Shown here: positions 60,630-64,000 of the stretch, piece by piece
How the letters are laid out: each line of letters opens with the position of its first letter
How positions within the stretch are numbered: position 1 is the stretch's first letter
Assembly (NCBI RefSeq): GCF_017569225.1
Contig: NZ_CP071868.1
Span: forward strand, 3,286,001-3,350,000
Reading direction: 5' to 3'
Source: Pengzhenrongella sicca
Lineage (GTDB): Bacteria > Actinomycetota > Actinomycetes > Actinomycetales > Cellulomonadaceae
Length of the DNA: 64,000 nucleotides
Translations under genes and position numbers: made by a program
Notes under the pieces: generated by a model
Told to the model about the DNA's origin: nothing
What the model saw: the letters and a program-made list of their open reading frames with translations, nothing else
Database searches by the model: none

Positions 60630-64000
<3,371 letters not shown>

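Overview
The window is a G+C-rich actinobacterial chromosome segment. The lysine-rich-tailed HU protein, WhiB factor, DUF3516 helicase, mycothiol-type DinB protein, NdgR-type IclR regulator beside leuCD and many TANNNT minus-10 boxes placed 6-7 nt from start codons all point to Actinomycetota. The gene set fits Micrococcales, and Cellulomonadaceae or a close relative is my best guess (inference from gene content, no search run). No prophage, IS transposase, CRISPR array or biosynthetic cluster was found.

Layout. 1-5 kb: the start of murA, hupB, leuD-leuC with divergent ndgR, a 470-bp gene-free stretch with a very long hairpin and a 33-bp tandem repeat, then tRNA-Glu and tRNA-Gln. 4.7-19.2 kb: a HAD hydrolase, gltX, an FAH-family enzyme, a methyltransferase, a membrane acyltransferase, a pdxH-type/DinB pair, whiB, a DUF3516 helicase, ybaK, yggS and a CPBP protease/HTH/membrane-protein operon controlled by two adjoining perfect palindromes. 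19.2-35.4 kb: a long minus-strand block rich in branched-chain amino acid (BCAA) genes (ilvD, then ilvB-ilvN-ilvC, leuB, ilvE, cimA), interspersed with cstA-ybdD, a GH13 glucosidase, an ASCH protein and a lipoate ligase-like gene. 35.5-45.6 kb: a PCD-VOC fusion, TipA-type and LacI-type regulators, a D-2-hydroxyacid dehydrogenase, doxX, a POT peptide transporter and gatC-gatA-gatB. 45.6-58.7 kb: a two-component system, a DUF222/HNH protein and a sugar-type ABC transporter with dehydrogenase, isomerase and divergent ROK regulator, then a double GNAT protein. 58.7-64 kb: three overlapping genes for small exported proteins, convergent with a polytopic membrane protein that overlaps ligA.

How the genes work together. 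LeuCD, LeuB and CimA can act in sequence on citramalate to make 2-oxobutyrate, which IlvBNCD and IlvE turn into isoleucine; the same enzymes make valine and, with LeuA (not in the window), leucine. Two transcription attenuators are readable: a 24-residue Ile/Leu/Val-rich leader peptide before ilvB and a 9-residue leader ending Leu-Ile-Ile-Val before cimA. Each is followed by a T-tailed hairpin and each probably starts leaderless. gltX, tRNA-Glu, tRNA-Gln and GatCAB together are what indirect Gln-tRNA formation needs.

The most unusual pattern is a set of short tandem repeats (15-22 bp units, 2 to 6 copies) that begin at a gene's stop codon and run outward into the 3' flank. At least five genes show it (HAD hydrolase, leuB, the HNH gene, the TIM-barrel isomerase, the Gfo/Idh/MocA oxidoreductase and the double GNAT gene), with a different unit sequence at each. 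Other points of interest are GGGAC-N4-GTCCC (DevR/DosR-like) boxes before whiB and, less perfect, doxX, and a MerR-type 19-bp-spacer promoter before the TipA-like gene.
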